A stretch of DNA of 22,304 nt from Lachnospiraceae bacterium (GCA_017391545.1 JAFOYD010000103.1:1-22304), one strand, 5' to 3'. Counted from the first letter of the stretch, positions 14,996 through 22,229 are shown. Notes: generated from the letters alone by a model not told the origin. Numbers and translations are program-made.

Positions 14996-15004
14996 ATTAT
15001 AGCA
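14996..15004 (-). promoter_or_regulatory. Extended -10 promoter of the chemoreceptor
   Basis: Minus strand TGCTATAAT: perfect TATAAT with extended -10 TG. The -35 is weak (TTTCAA at 16 nt). Confidence 0.6.
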
Positions 15005-15056
15005 TCAATAAAATGAATTGAAAGTATTTTATTGAAAATAACACAAAAATGAGAAT

Positions 15057-15396
15057 TTATGTTGCAGTTCGCTCTACAATTTCACCACTTCCACGCTTAA
15101 CCTCATGTATGTCAATTGTATAGTTATCATGCACAAGTCATCTCATGCCGATCTGCCCAAAGGCGCTTTATGGCATGAAACATCATAATTGTCTTGCCAG
15201 TTCTCCGCAAACCGTAGAGTGCACATATTTTTCCGTTTGTTTTGTTATTCAGAAATGTCATAAGGTCTGACACCAGGTATCGTTCTCTATAATCGGAAGT
15301 ATTTTGTTCAACCAGCTTGATCAGACTGCTGCCTTCAAAACAGTTCTTTCTGACTGTTGAGGTTTTTCCAAAAATTTTTGCGGCCAATTTATACAA
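15057..15396 (-). pseudogene. AAA-type ATPase remnant
   Basis: From TTG 15396 (AGAGGG upstream) the frame reads an N-terminal region, LVSDLMTFLNNKTNG, and a Walker A, KICALYGLRRTGKTIMMFHAI, then stops at 15127 after ~89 codons. Bacterial P-loop ATPases of this wording (ATP-binding proteins with RRxGKT and a C-terminal nuclease-like or DUF4143 part) are normally 400 residues or more, so Walker B, sensor and C-terminal parts are missing. Just after the stop another frame (15057-15150) reads HDNYTIDIHEVKRGSGEIVERT before a stop, possibly the remnant of the gene's end after a large internal deletion. I read the locus as decayed. Confidence 0.6.
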
Positions 15397-15465
15397 ATTA
15401 TCACCCTCTGTCTGATATCATTATATCCAACTTCCAGAAGCATGGCAATTTCAGCCTTGACGCAA

Positions 15466-15497
15466 AAAAATCAGGAGCATTTCTACTCCTGATTTCT
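15466..15497 (-). terminator. Terminator of the GH9 pseudogene
   Basis: Minus strand AAATCAGGAG pairs with CTCCTGATTT around TAGAAATG, then a run of T. The stop codon of the gene lies in the loop. Confidence 0.8.
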
Positions 15498-15950
15498 TCC
15501 CCACACTCTATAAACACACGCCAGCAATTGCACAAACGCAGAATTCCAGTAAATCGTTACTTCATTAGTTGAGTAGCTTCCTGTCATGTCGGCAAGAGAC
15601 TTTGCCGGTGGTGTGTCCTTTGCAAAAATCTCCTTAACTGTTTCATCGACAAGCCAGTTACATGGTCCCCCGGAGAGCATTCCGGGCATTGCCTTTTCCA
15701 AAAATCCAGACGATCTGTGATGCGGATGTTTGATGGTATCTGTACCGCAACCTGTCAGATAGCACAGTCCCATAGGATTCCTTCCGAGGAGATAATGAAT
15801 CTGTTCTGTCGCTACCGTCAGATACTTTTTGCATCCTGTGAGCAGAAATCCATCATACAGAGGCAGACCATTATTCGCTGTATTGCGAGATTACTTCCCC
15901 ACGTGTACTCCATCTTTAAAAGTGCCATTCCGTAGCCATCCGCTTCCACA
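15483..15950 (-). pseudogene. Glycoside hydrolase family 9 (cellulase) C-terminal remnant, frameshifted and 5'-truncated
   Basis: Two frames together give the end of a GH9 catalytic domain. The upstream frame reads ADGYGMALLKMEYTWGSNLAI; after about 15880 the protein continues in another frame as NGLPLYDGFLLTGCKKYL, VATEQIHYLLGRNPMG and CYLTGCGTDTIKHPHHRSS, then PGMLSGGPCNWL and SYSTNEVTIYWNSAFVQLLA. HPHHRSS, the GGP loop and the SYxxNEVxIxWN segment with the catalytic Glu are GH9 hallmarks; the enzymes cleave beta-1,4-glucans. Relative to ...LAIANNGL the DNA carries two extra bases at the shift (GCAATA-CA-GCGAAT). The N-terminal ~75% is gone: at about 15950 the gene runs straight into the 52-bp repeat array. 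Stop and terminator are intact, so loss was from the 5' side. Confidence 0.88.
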
Positions 15951-15959
15951 CTACTTTCT

Positions 15960-16427
15960 CTCTCCGGGGTACAGATGACCGTGACTGCACTTCTATACCC
16001 CGCTTCTTCATCTCTCCGGGGTACAGATGGCCTTTCCGCCTCTTCCTTACCCCACTTCTTCATCTCTCTGGGGTACAGATGGCTATGACTGCTCTTCTGT
16101 ACCCCGCTTCTTTCTCTCTCCGGGGTACAGATGGCCTTTTCATCTCTTCTATACCCCGCTTCTTCATCTCTCCGGGGTACAGTTGGCCTTTCCGTCTCTT
16201 CCTTACCCCGCTTCTTCATCTCTCCGGGGTACAGTTGGTCTTTCTGTCTCTTCCTTACCCCGCTGCTTCATCTCTCTGGGGTACAGATGGCTATGACTGC
16301 TCTTCTGTACCCCGCTTCTTTCTCTCTCCGGGGTACAGATGGCCTTTTCATCTCTTCTATACCCCGCATCTCCATCTCTCCGGGGTACAGTTGGCCTTTC
16401 TGCCTCTTCCTTACCCCGCTCTCCGCT
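15960..16427. repeat. 52-bp tandem array of GGGGTA/TACCCC hairpins, nine units
   Basis: Nine units start at 15960, 16012, 16064, 16116, 16168, 16220, 16272, 16324 and 16376: exact 52-base spacing with no indels. Each unit begins CTCTCCGGGGTACAG (or CTCTCTGGGG), has a variable middle of ~20 bases, and ends TACCCCGCTTCTTCAT, so GGGGTA and TACCCC form a hairpin stem in every unit. The sequence between stems is almost pure pyrimidine on the plus strand. Units 3 and 7 are identical; units 4/8 and 5/9 are near-identical. The array lacks stop codons in several frames only because 52 rotates the frame; I do not treat those as genes. Confidence 0.93.
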
Positions 16428-16453
16428 TCCAAACTCAGTAAAATCACTCAAAA

Positions 16454-16491
16454 CGGGGTATAAGCGCTTAGATTTCGTCTCCTATACCCCT
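16454..16491. repeat. Diverged GGGGTATA hairpin beside the array
   Basis: GGGGTATA (16455-16462) and TATACCCC (16483-16490) form the same type of stem as the array units, with unrelated loop sequence. Confidence 0.6.
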
Positions 16492-16525
16492 TAACGAGCA
16501 TAATTTTGCAAGATACTGGCTTGAA

Positions 16526-16564
16526 GCGGGGTATGGAGATCAAAAATCTCTATATATGCCCCGC
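16526..16564. repeat. Second diverged GGGGTAT hairpin
   Basis: GCGGGGTAT (16526-16534) pairs with ATGCCCCGC (16556-16564), with an inner GGAGAT/ATCTC stem and CAAAA loop. The rest of 16565-16645 shows no gene or clear structure. Confidence 0.6.
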
Positions 16565-16646
16565 GGGCAAAAATCATCCTTGTACTGAAACGAAGTGAAC
16601 AATGGCTTTCCAATACGCAAAACCTGAACTGTTACGTTGCACATAA

Positions 16647-16692
16647 AAAAATCCCCCGCATATACTAATAAAAACATATGCAGGGGATTTTT
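16647..16692 (+). promoter_or_regulatory. Hairpin enclosing the ribosome site of the SpoIID-like gene
   Basis: The arm 16647-16663 (AAAAATCCCC, one mismatch, GCATAT) pairs with 16676-16692 (ATATGC, A, GGGGATTTTT) around a 12-nt loop. The right arm contains the AGGGGA ribosome site and ends one base before ATG 16693. The same structure with its T-run also looks like an intrinsic terminator. Confidence 0.65.
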
Positions 16693-17964
16693 ATGTCCGA
16701 ACTCGTAAAAGCTGAGACTCCCGCATATACCGGGAATCTGATGATAAACGTTACATCATCGCTGGGACTGATACCCATTAACAATGCCACTGTGAAAATC
16801 TCACTGACAAGTGCACCGGACACTGTGATCAGGACACTTACCACCAACAATTCCGGACAGACCGACAATGTGGCGCTGTCCGCACCAAACCTTTCCTACA
16901 GCAGAGAGCCGAACTCTCCTATGCCCTACACCGAATACAATATTTCCGTCACGGCGGAAGGCTATGAGCCTGTGATGATCTCCGGTACAGAAGTGCTTCC
17001 TGATGCCGATGCCATCCAGCCCGTTACCATGACACCGCTTGACGTCGAGCCGCCCGGTGCGCCCCCGGAGGAAACCGTTGTCATTCCTGACCACACACTG
17101 TACGGCGAATATCCGCCAAAGATTCCGGAGGACGAAATCAAGCCCATTGATGAATCGGGAGAAATCGTCTTAAGCCGCGTTGTCATTCCTGAATATATTA
17201 TCGTGCATGATGGTGTTCCTGATGATTCCACTGCGCCAAATTATTATGTCCGTTACACGGACTATATCAAAAACGTCGTCTCCTCAGAAATCTATGCGAC
17301 CTGGCCCGAAAGCACCATCTATGCAAACACGCTTGTGATCATGTCGTTTACATTAAACAGAGTATATACAGAATGGTATCGCAACCAGGGCTATGACTTT
17401 ACGATTACCTCCTCCACTGCCTATGACCAGAAGTGGATCTACGGCAGGAACATCTATGAAAATATCAGCCGCATCGTCGACACGATCTTTTCAAATTTTC
17501 TCTCGCGTCCCGGCGTAAGCCAGCCGATCTTTACCTCCTATTGTGATGGAAACCGCGTCACCTGCTATGGGCTGTCACAGTGGGGAAGCAAATATTTAGG
17601 CGATCAGGGATACACACCGATTGAAATCATACACTACTATTACGGAAGTGATATGTACATCAACTCTACCACGTATATATCCGGCGTACCGTCTTCCTGG
17701 CCGGGTTATGATCTCACTATAGGCTCGTCAGGTCAGAAAGTCCTTCAGCTCCAGCAGCAGCTCAACCGCATCGCGCAGAACTATCCTGCGCTGCCGCGCG
17801 TGGATGAAGATGGCATTTATGGAACTGACACTGCAAATGCTGTCAGGACATTCCAGCGAATCTTTGGCCTTCCTGCGACCGGTGTGGTCGATTATCCCAC
17901 ATGGTATGAAATCTCAGAAATATTTGTAGGTGTATCAAGAATCGCAGAACCGGGTCAATATTGA
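16693..17964 (+). CDS. SpoIID-like domain protein with C-terminal peptidoglycan-binding domain
   Basis: 423 residues from ATG 16693 (AGGGGA 5 nt before); ATG 16678 has no ribosome site. Order: a beta-sandwich of carboxypeptidase-regulatory type at ~12-115 (TGNLMINVTSSLGLIPINNATVKIS ... YNISVTAEGYEPV); a Pro/Glu-rich linker to ~160; a SpoIID-like domain at ~185-320 with YIKNVVSSEI (Glu199 matches the catalytic Glu of SpoIID YLxGVVxxEM), GLSQWGS (293-299) and IIHYYYG (312-318); and a PG_binding_1 domain at ~343-408 (LTIGSSGQKVLQLQQQLNRI, DEDGIYGTDTANAVRTFQRIFGLPATGVVD). SpoIID is a peptidoglycan lytic transglycosylase used in engulfment. No signal peptide or membrane segment is visible here, so it may act in the mother-cell/spore compartment or leave by another route. 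Confidence 0.85.
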   Translation: MSELVKAETPAYTGNLMINVTSSLGLIPINNATVKISLTSAPDTVIRTLTTNNSGQTDNVALSAPNLSYSREPNSPMPYTEYNISVTAEGYEPVMISGTEVLPDADAIQPVTMTPLDVEPPGAPPEETVVIPDHTLYGEYPPKIPEDEIKPIDESGEIVLSRVVIPEYIIVHDGVPDDSTAPNYYVRYTDYIKNVVSSEIYATWPESTIYANTLVIMSFTLNRVYTEWYRNQGYDFTITSSTAYDQKWIYGRNIYENISRIVDTIFSNFLSRPGVSQPIFTSYCDGNRVTCYGLSQWGSKYLGDQGYTPIEIIHYYYGSDMYINSTTYISGVPSSWPGYDLTIGSSGQKVLQLQQQLNRIAQNYPALPRVDEDGIYGTDTANAVRTFQRIFGLPATGVVDYPTWYEISEIFVGVSRIAEPGQY

Positions 17965-17973
17965 CACTTTTGC

Positions 17974-18624
17974 TTATGCCAGATAATAAAGGCGCTCCAG
18001 TTCTTCAAGCCCCACGCGGGCACTTGTCGCCTCGACAAGCTCCTTACAAAGACGGTCATACTCCTCTATGGGTGCGATGACCGTCATTTCAACATCAGCT
18101 GCATACACACTGTCCTCGACACCGATATTTCTGCTTGCCAGAATGTACTGGATTTTCCCGACAGTGTTATAGTCTGTCTTGATTTTCAGCCTGACTCCGA
18201 AGTGCTGGCTTGCTGTCTCGCACAGCGCAAGAGCTTCCTTCACAACGCCCGAATACGCCCTGACAAGCCCTCCTGTCCCCAAAAGCGTACCTCCAAAATA
18301 CCGTGTGACCACGACGGCAATATTTCTGATACCACTGCCAAGGAGCACTTCAAGCATTGGCCTGCCTGCCGTACCGCTTGGCTCCCCATCATCACTGCTT
18401 CTGGTGATCTGCGCGTTGCTCCCGATCACAAAGGCAGAACAGTTATGCCTTGCGTCATAATATTTCTTTTTCATCTCATCAATAAATGCAACTGCTTCTT
18501 CCTCGCTCGTCACAGGACGGACTGTAGCGATAAATCTTGATTTTTTCTCCACAATCTCTGCCTCTGCGCCCTTAACGAGCAACAGAAAATCCTCGTATTC
18601 CTGATTATTGGTATCCTTTGCCAT
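17974..18624 (-). CDS. yigZ: YigZ/IMPACT family protein
   Basis: 216 residues from ATG 18624 with AAGGAGAG 5 nt upstream; the longer open frame to 18699 has no ribosome site. UPF0029/IMPACT N-terminal domain: KKSRFIATVRPVTSEEEAVAFI, YYDARHNCSAFVIG, SSDDGEPSGTAGRPMLEVL, NIAVVVTRYFGGTLLGTGGLVRAYSG, all signatures of the family. A DUF1949-type ferredoxin-like domain follows (~140-210). The bacterial role is unsettled; homologues are linked to translation regulation through IMPACT/GCN1-type proteins. It is convergent with the SpoIID-like gene, with 9 bases between stops and no obvious shared terminator. Confidence 0.93.
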   Translation of the reverse strand: MAKDTNNQEYEDFLLLVKGAEAEIVEKKSRFIATVRPVTSEEEAVAFIDEMKKKYYDARHNCSAFVIGSNAQITRSSDDGEPSGTAGRPMLEVLLGSGIRNIAVVVTRYFGGTLLGTGGLVRAYSGVVKEALALCETASQHFGVRLKIKTDYNTVGKIQYILASRNIGVEDSVYAADVEMTVIAPIEEYDRLCKELVEATSARVGLEELERLYYLA

Positions 18625-18735
18625 GCTTTCTCTCCTTGTGCGTCTTTTTCTGATACATATGATACCATATTCCTGTATAAAATGTAAAATATCTGGCAAA
18701 AATTATCGTAACCATAGAATGCCAGAAAAAAGTCC

Positions 18736-18764
18736 TTTATTTACGTAACATAATTTGTTATAAT
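18736..18764 (+). promoter_or_regulatory. Promoter of the class A PBP gene
   Basis: Perfect TATAAT (18759-18764) with extended -10 TG and a weak TTTATT 17 nt upstream. Transcription would start near 18771, at the edge of the dyad described next. Confidence 0.6.
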
Positions 18765-18773
18765 TAGAAGAAT

Positions 18774-18793
18774 GATTTGCAATAGGGCAAATC
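18774..18793 (+). promoter_or_regulatory. Dyad in the PBP leader
   Basis: GATTTGC-AATAGG-GCAAATC, a perfect 7-bp inverted repeat directly after the predicted start site; either a transcription-factor site or a short mRNA hairpin. Confidence 0.4.
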
Positions 18794-18822
18794 GATAATT
18801 GCTTAGTTACGGAGGTGACTCT

Positions 18823-21483
18823 ATGAATTATGGGAAAAAAGGAGTTTCCAAGGTCCAAAAATCCCTGACTTCAAAGACGATAAAATTCAAAAAGATGTTT
18901 TTTGTATCCCTTTTAAAAATCATGCTGACTGCTGCCATATCCATCATGGTAATCGGCGTGTGCTTTGGCATCGGCATGTTTAAGGGCATCTTAAGTTCAG
19001 CCCCGGATATTGATCCTGCTGAGGTTCTTCCAAAAGGCTTTGCGACCGTCGTATATGATGCAAAAGGCAATGAAATCACAAAACTCGTAGCTGCCAACTC
19101 AAACAGAAGCTATGAGAAGATGGACATGATTCCACAATATCTGGCAGATGCCTTTGTCGCAATCGAGGACGAGCGATTCTACAGCCACAACGGTATTGAT
19201 ATCAAAGCGATCATGCGTGCAGGTTTCGAGGTCGTCAAAAGCAAAGGAAAGCTCTCACAGGGTGGATCGACCATCACACAGCAGCTGATCAAAAACAATG
19301 TTTTTGATAACTGGACCAATGAAAGCACTATACAGAAGATCAAACGAAAAATCCAGGAGCAGTACCTTGCCATCGATCTGGAAAAGAAAATGTCCAAGGA
19401 AGACATTCTGGAAGCCTATATGAACACGATCAATCTCGGTCAGAACACGTTGGGCGTGAAGGCTGCTGCCGCACGGTATTTCAATAAGCAGACCTATCAG
19501 CTGACGCTTTCTGAGTGTGCAGTCATTGCTGCCATTACACAGAATCCTTCCAAGTACAATCCAATCTCACATCCGGAAGAAAACGTAAGGAGACGTGGTG
19601 ATGTGCTGGAAAAAATGTTGGAGCAGGAATTTATCTCACAGGCCGAGTATGACGAGGCTATGGCAGATGATGTGTACAGCCGCATTGCTACTGTAAATGA
19701 AGAAACGGAGAACAATTCAGTCTATACATATTTTGTAGACGAGGTTACGGAACAGGTTACACAGGACCTGATGGAAATCAAGGGCTTCAACGAGACACAG
19801 GCATACCGGCTGGTATACAGTGGCGGCTTAAGCATTTATACCACACAGGACCCGGATATTCAGGCAATCTGTGATGAAGTGTACGGAAACGAGGAAAATT
19901 ATCCCGAAAACACCAAATGGTATTTAAACTATGCACTTACCATCAAGAAGGCAAACGGTGAAAAAGAAAATCACAGTACTGAGATGTACAAGGCATACTA
20001 TAAGCAGCAGATTCCTTCCTTTAATCTGCTCTATTCCACAAAGGACGATGCTTACGCAGCGATCGAAGCATATAAAAATGCTGTCATGGAAGAAGGGGAC
20101 GAGGTCGAAGGCGAACGAATCACGCTGACTCCTCAGCCTCAGGTGTCCATCACAGTTGAAGATCAGTCGACAGGATATGTTGTGGCTATGGTCGGCGGAC
20201 GCGGTACCAAGGAAGCCAGCCGTACACTCAACAGAGCTACCAACACGACAAGACAGCCCGGTTCTACCTTTAAGGTATTGTCCACCTATGCGCCTGCTCT
20301 TGACAGTGCAGGGCTTACACTTGCCGATGTGCAGAATGACGCCCCTTACAATTATTCCGGCGGGCGACCTGTCAAGAACTGGTGGGGAAGCAATTACCGC
20401 GGTCTGTTAAGCCTCCGCTATGGTATCGCACAGTCTGCAAATATCGTTGCTGTAAAGACACTGACGCAGATTTCACCGCAGCTTGGTTTTGACTATCTGC
20501 AGGACTTTGGTTTTACCACACTTGTTGATAAGCGTGTCGAGAGCAACGGCGCCGTCGTATCAGATATTGGACAGCCTCTGGCACTTGGTGGTATTACAGA
20601 TGGTGTTACCAACATGGAATTAAATGCAGCATATGCCGCTATCGCAAATAAAGGTAACTATATCAAACCAAAGCTCTACACCAAAATCGTAGACCATGAT
20701 GGAAATGTGCTGATCGACAATACAAATCCTGAATCGACTCAGGTCATCAAGGAATCAACAGCATGGCTGCTCACCAGCGCAATGGTCGATGTTGTCACAT
20801 CAGGTACCGGTGGTTCCGTTAACTTTGGAAATATGGCAATCGCAGGAAAAACAGGTACAACCTCCGATTATAAGGATGTATGGTTCTCTGGATTTACCCC
20901 TTACTATACAGCAACGACCTGGACCGGATATGATAACAACGTCAGCATGTCATCTTCACAGGAAAAAAATCTTTCCAAAAAGATGTGGCGGGCTGTTATG
21001 TCACGGATTCACGAAAATCTTGAGTATCAATCGTTCCCTATGGCAAGTGGCATCGTCACAGCGACTGTCTGCTCCAAGTCAGGAAAGCTCCCGATTGCAG
21101 GTGTATGTGATGGATGTACCAAAACGGAATATTTCGCTGAGGGAACTGTTCCTACCGAGTATTGCGATGTTCACTACTATTCAAATGTATGTCTGTATTC
21201 AGGACTTACCGCAACTGATGAATGTCCGTTCAAGCAGGCATCCGTCACCGAAAAAATTCCTGCCAGACTTCAGGATAGCAATCTGGCTACTGCACTGACA
21301 GGTCTTCCGGAGAATGCTGCCGCTGAGACCACGCAGATGTGTCCTCATAACAGTGCATTTTACGCACTGCCAAATGCGCAGGAAGTTCTCCAGCAGCAGA
21401 TGCTTGAGATGCAGCAGAGAGCTGCTTTGCAGGCGACACAGGCACAGACACCTGATGCTGCCCCTGCTTCTGATACAGATTAA
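18823..21483 (+). CDS. Class A penicillin-binding protein (transglycosylase/transpeptidase)
   Basis: 886 residues from ATG 18823 with GGAGGTGA 4 nt before. Builds peptidoglycan: polymerises lipid II and cross-links stem peptides outside the membrane. Order: basic cytoplasmic tail, one membrane segment (~25-55), GT51 transglycosylase with AIEDERFYSHNGI (Glu115), QGGSTITQQL (146-155) and ILEAYMNTINLGQN; a linker; transpeptidase with STFK (Ser481/Lys484), SAN (538-540) and KTG (676-678). The C-terminal part has paired cysteines (CSKSGKLPIAGVCDGCTKTEYF, EYCDVHYYSNVC, DEC), probably disulphides, and a Gln/Ala-rich tail ending PAPSDTD-like (PDAAPASDTD). No PASTA domain. The gene is monocistronic and ends at a strong terminator. 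Confidence 0.97.
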   Translation: MNYGKKGVSKVQKSLTSKTIKFKKMFFVSLLKIMLTAAISIMVIGVCFGIGMFKGILSSAPDIDPAEVLPKGFATVVYDAKGNEITKLVAANSNRSYEKMDMIPQYLADAFVAIEDERFYSHNGIDIKAIMRAGFEVVKSKGKLSQGGSTITQQLIKNNVFDNWTNESTIQKIKRKIQEQYLAIDLEKKMSKEDILEAYMNTINLGQNTLGVKAAAARYFNKQTYQLTLSECAVIAAITQNPSKYNPISHPEENVRRRGDVLEKMLEQEFISQAEYDEAMADDVYSRIATVNEETENNSVYTYFVDEVTEQVTQDLMEIKGFNETQAYRLVYSGGLSIYTTQDPDIQAICDEVYGNEENYPENTKWYLNYALTIKKANGEKENHSTEMYKAYYKQQIPSFNLLYSTKDDAYAAIEAYKNAVMEEGDEVEGERITLTPQPQVSITVEDQSTGYVVAMVGGRGTKEASRTLNRATNTTRQPGSTFKVLSTYAPALDSAGLTLADVQNDAPYNYSGGRPVKNWWGSNYRGLLSLRYGIAQSANIVAVKTLTQISPQLGFDYLQDFGFTTLVDKRVESNGAVVSDIGQPLALGGITDGVTNMELNAAYAAIANKGNYIKPKLYTKIVDHDGNVLIDNTNPESTQVIKESTAWLLTSAMVDVVTSGTGGSVNFGNMAIAGKTGTTSDYKDVWFSGFTPYYTATTWTGYDNNVSMSSSQEKNLSKKMWRAVMSRIHENLEYQSFPMASGIVTATVCSKSGKLPIAGVCDGCTKTEYFAEGTVPTEYCDVHYYSNVCLYSGLTATDECPFKQASVTEKIPARLQDSNLATALTGLPENAAAETTQMCPHNSAFYALPNAQEVLQQQMLEMQQRAALQATQAQTPDAAPASDTD

Positions 21484-21496
21484 CACAGTAAGATAC

Positions 21497-21525
21497 AAAA
21501 AAGACCACGTTTGTGGTCTTTTTTT
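21497..21525 (+). terminator. Intrinsic terminator of the PBP gene
   Basis: AAAAAAGACCAC pairs with GTGGTCTTTTTT around GTTT, 13 nt after the stop. Confidence 0.93.
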
Positions 21526-21557
21526 ATTACATTGTGCGCCGCTAGGTGCACAAAAGA

Positions 21558-21583
21558 AAAAGCCTAGTAAAAACCAGGCTTTT
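21558..21583 (-). terminator. Terminator behind the tRNA-Thr remnant
   Basis: Minus strand AAAAGCCT pairs with AGGCTTTT around a 10-nt loop, then TTTCTTTT. It lies just 3' of the tRNA fragment, where a tRNA terminator belongs. Confidence 0.8.
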
Positions 21584-21587
21584 AGTA

Positions 21588-21630
21588 AGCTGATAACGGG
21601 AATCGAACCCGTGACCTCCGCACTACCAAT
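21588..21630 (-). tRNA. 3' half of tRNA-Thr(GGT), attachment-site remnant
   Basis: Read on the minus strand: A31, anticodon loop TTGGTAG (anticodon GGT), stem TGCGG, variable loop AGGTC, T arm ACGGG-TTCGATT-CCCGT (perfect), acceptor TATCAGC and T73. The 3' acceptor strand is the complement of GCTGATA, the usual start of tRNA-Thr. Homology stops at position 31/30: the next bases are AT-rich and do not pair with the anticodon stem. D arm and 5' acceptor are missing, so it is not a functional gene. CCA is not encoded. Confidence 0.85.
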
Positions 21631-21728
21631 TAATTTTTATATTCATACAATCTCTGCACAATTCGCTCTATTGCTTTATTTTTCAACACTTTCAAGGTTT
21701 CTGTTCTGCGTAGTTCTGCATGACTCAT
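21630..21728 (-). CDS. Possible 32-residue ORF ending at the attachment site
   Basis: ATG 21728 to TAA 21630 reads a basic, helical peptide (MSHAELRRTETLKVLKNKAI, then ERIVQRLYEYKN). The stop codon overlaps the first bases of the tRNA remnant, so the frame ends exactly at the element boundary. No strong ribosome site (AAAGTGAT 3 nt before). It could be a real small protein, a truncated gene end or chance. Confidence 0.3.
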   Translation of the reverse strand: MSHAELRRTETLKVLKNKAIERIVQRLYEYKN

Positions 21729-21781
21729 ATTATCACTTTATAATTTTAGTATTACAATAGTATAATTTTTTTACTACTAAA

Positions 21782-21818
21782 AAAGGTAGATACTCATTAC
21801 TTTTTGAGTTCTACCTTT
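21782..21818 (-). terminator. Terminator after the 21828-22229 gene
   Basis: Minus strand AAAGGTAGA...TCTACCTTT with an inner ACTCA/TGAGT stem and a following T-run, 9 nt past the stop. Confidence 0.8.
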
Positions 21819-21827
21819 CATCATAAT

Positions 21828-22229
21828 TTACTGTTCTATAGCAAAATTCACTGCGTCAAAATATTTGCCTGTTGCCCCCACTTGTAAATCATCTTTACCA
21901 TTTGTAATATGTCCTACTTCTCCGAAGTCAACAGTTATTGTGTCCCATAAAGATTCATATTGTGTAAGAGTCAATATATCATCTGTAATTGAAGATGTTC
22001 TTGCCAAAGCTACATCTTCCTTAGTTAATGGAGATGGGTCCATTTTACTAAAATCAACATATACACATAAGTTACCATTATCAAAAGTAACATCAACTAT
22101 TTCTTCGTCCTTACCAACATCACCCTTAATAGCTTCTTTTACATCAGATACAAAGTCCTCACTTGTTATATCAGTGTCCTTTACCTCATTTGTTTCATTG
22201 AGCGGTCTCGGAAACTCTATGAATCCCAT
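21828..22229 (-). CDS. Unknown acidic protein of the integrated element, possibly N-terminally truncated
   Basis: 133 residues from ATG 22229; only a weak AGAGCGG precedes it. The frame continues open upstream to a TGA with Lys-rich codons (ETKNKEIKKSGT) and no start, and an out-of-frame GTGAAACAAAAAATAAAG with GAGG before it looks like the beginning of a lipoprotein-type leader. The gene may therefore be shortened by a frameshift in the A-runs. The body is acidic: FVSDVKEAIKGDVGKDEEIVDVTFDNGNLCVYVDFS, then ARTSSITDDILTL and LWDTITVDFGEVGHITNGKDDL. This resembles C-terminal modules of uncharacterised Lachnospiraceae lipoproteins. Function unknown; terminator follows. Confidence 0.55.
   Translation of the reverse strand: MGFIEFPRPLNETNEVKDTDITSEDFVSDVKEAIKGDVGKDEEIVDVTFDNGNLCVYVDFSKMDPSPLTKEDVALARTSSITDDILTLTQYESLWDTITVDFGEVGHITNGKDDLQVGATGKYFDAVNFAIEQ

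Noticed and set aside
15960..16427. CRISPR array (28-base palindromic blocks separated by ~24 bases)
   Set aside because: The supposed spacers are clearly related to each other, two units are identical, and no cas gene is near; it is a tandem repeat.
15818..16463. Repeat-rich proteins on both strands over the array (for example the stretch read as RPTVPRRDEEAGYR)
   Set aside because: A 52-base period free of stops gives open frames in several phases on both strands; there are no ribosome sites and the true structure is at DNA/RNA level.
16565..16645. Second copy of the 12453-12585 inverted-repeat element
   Set aside because: Only short similar words (GTGAACA, GAACTGTTACG) are present; no paired terminal repeats or inner hairpins.
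21314..21760. 148-codon plus-strand ORF across the PBP end and the tRNA remnant
   Set aside because: It crosses a terminator, a tRNA fragment and an element boundary, with no coding features.
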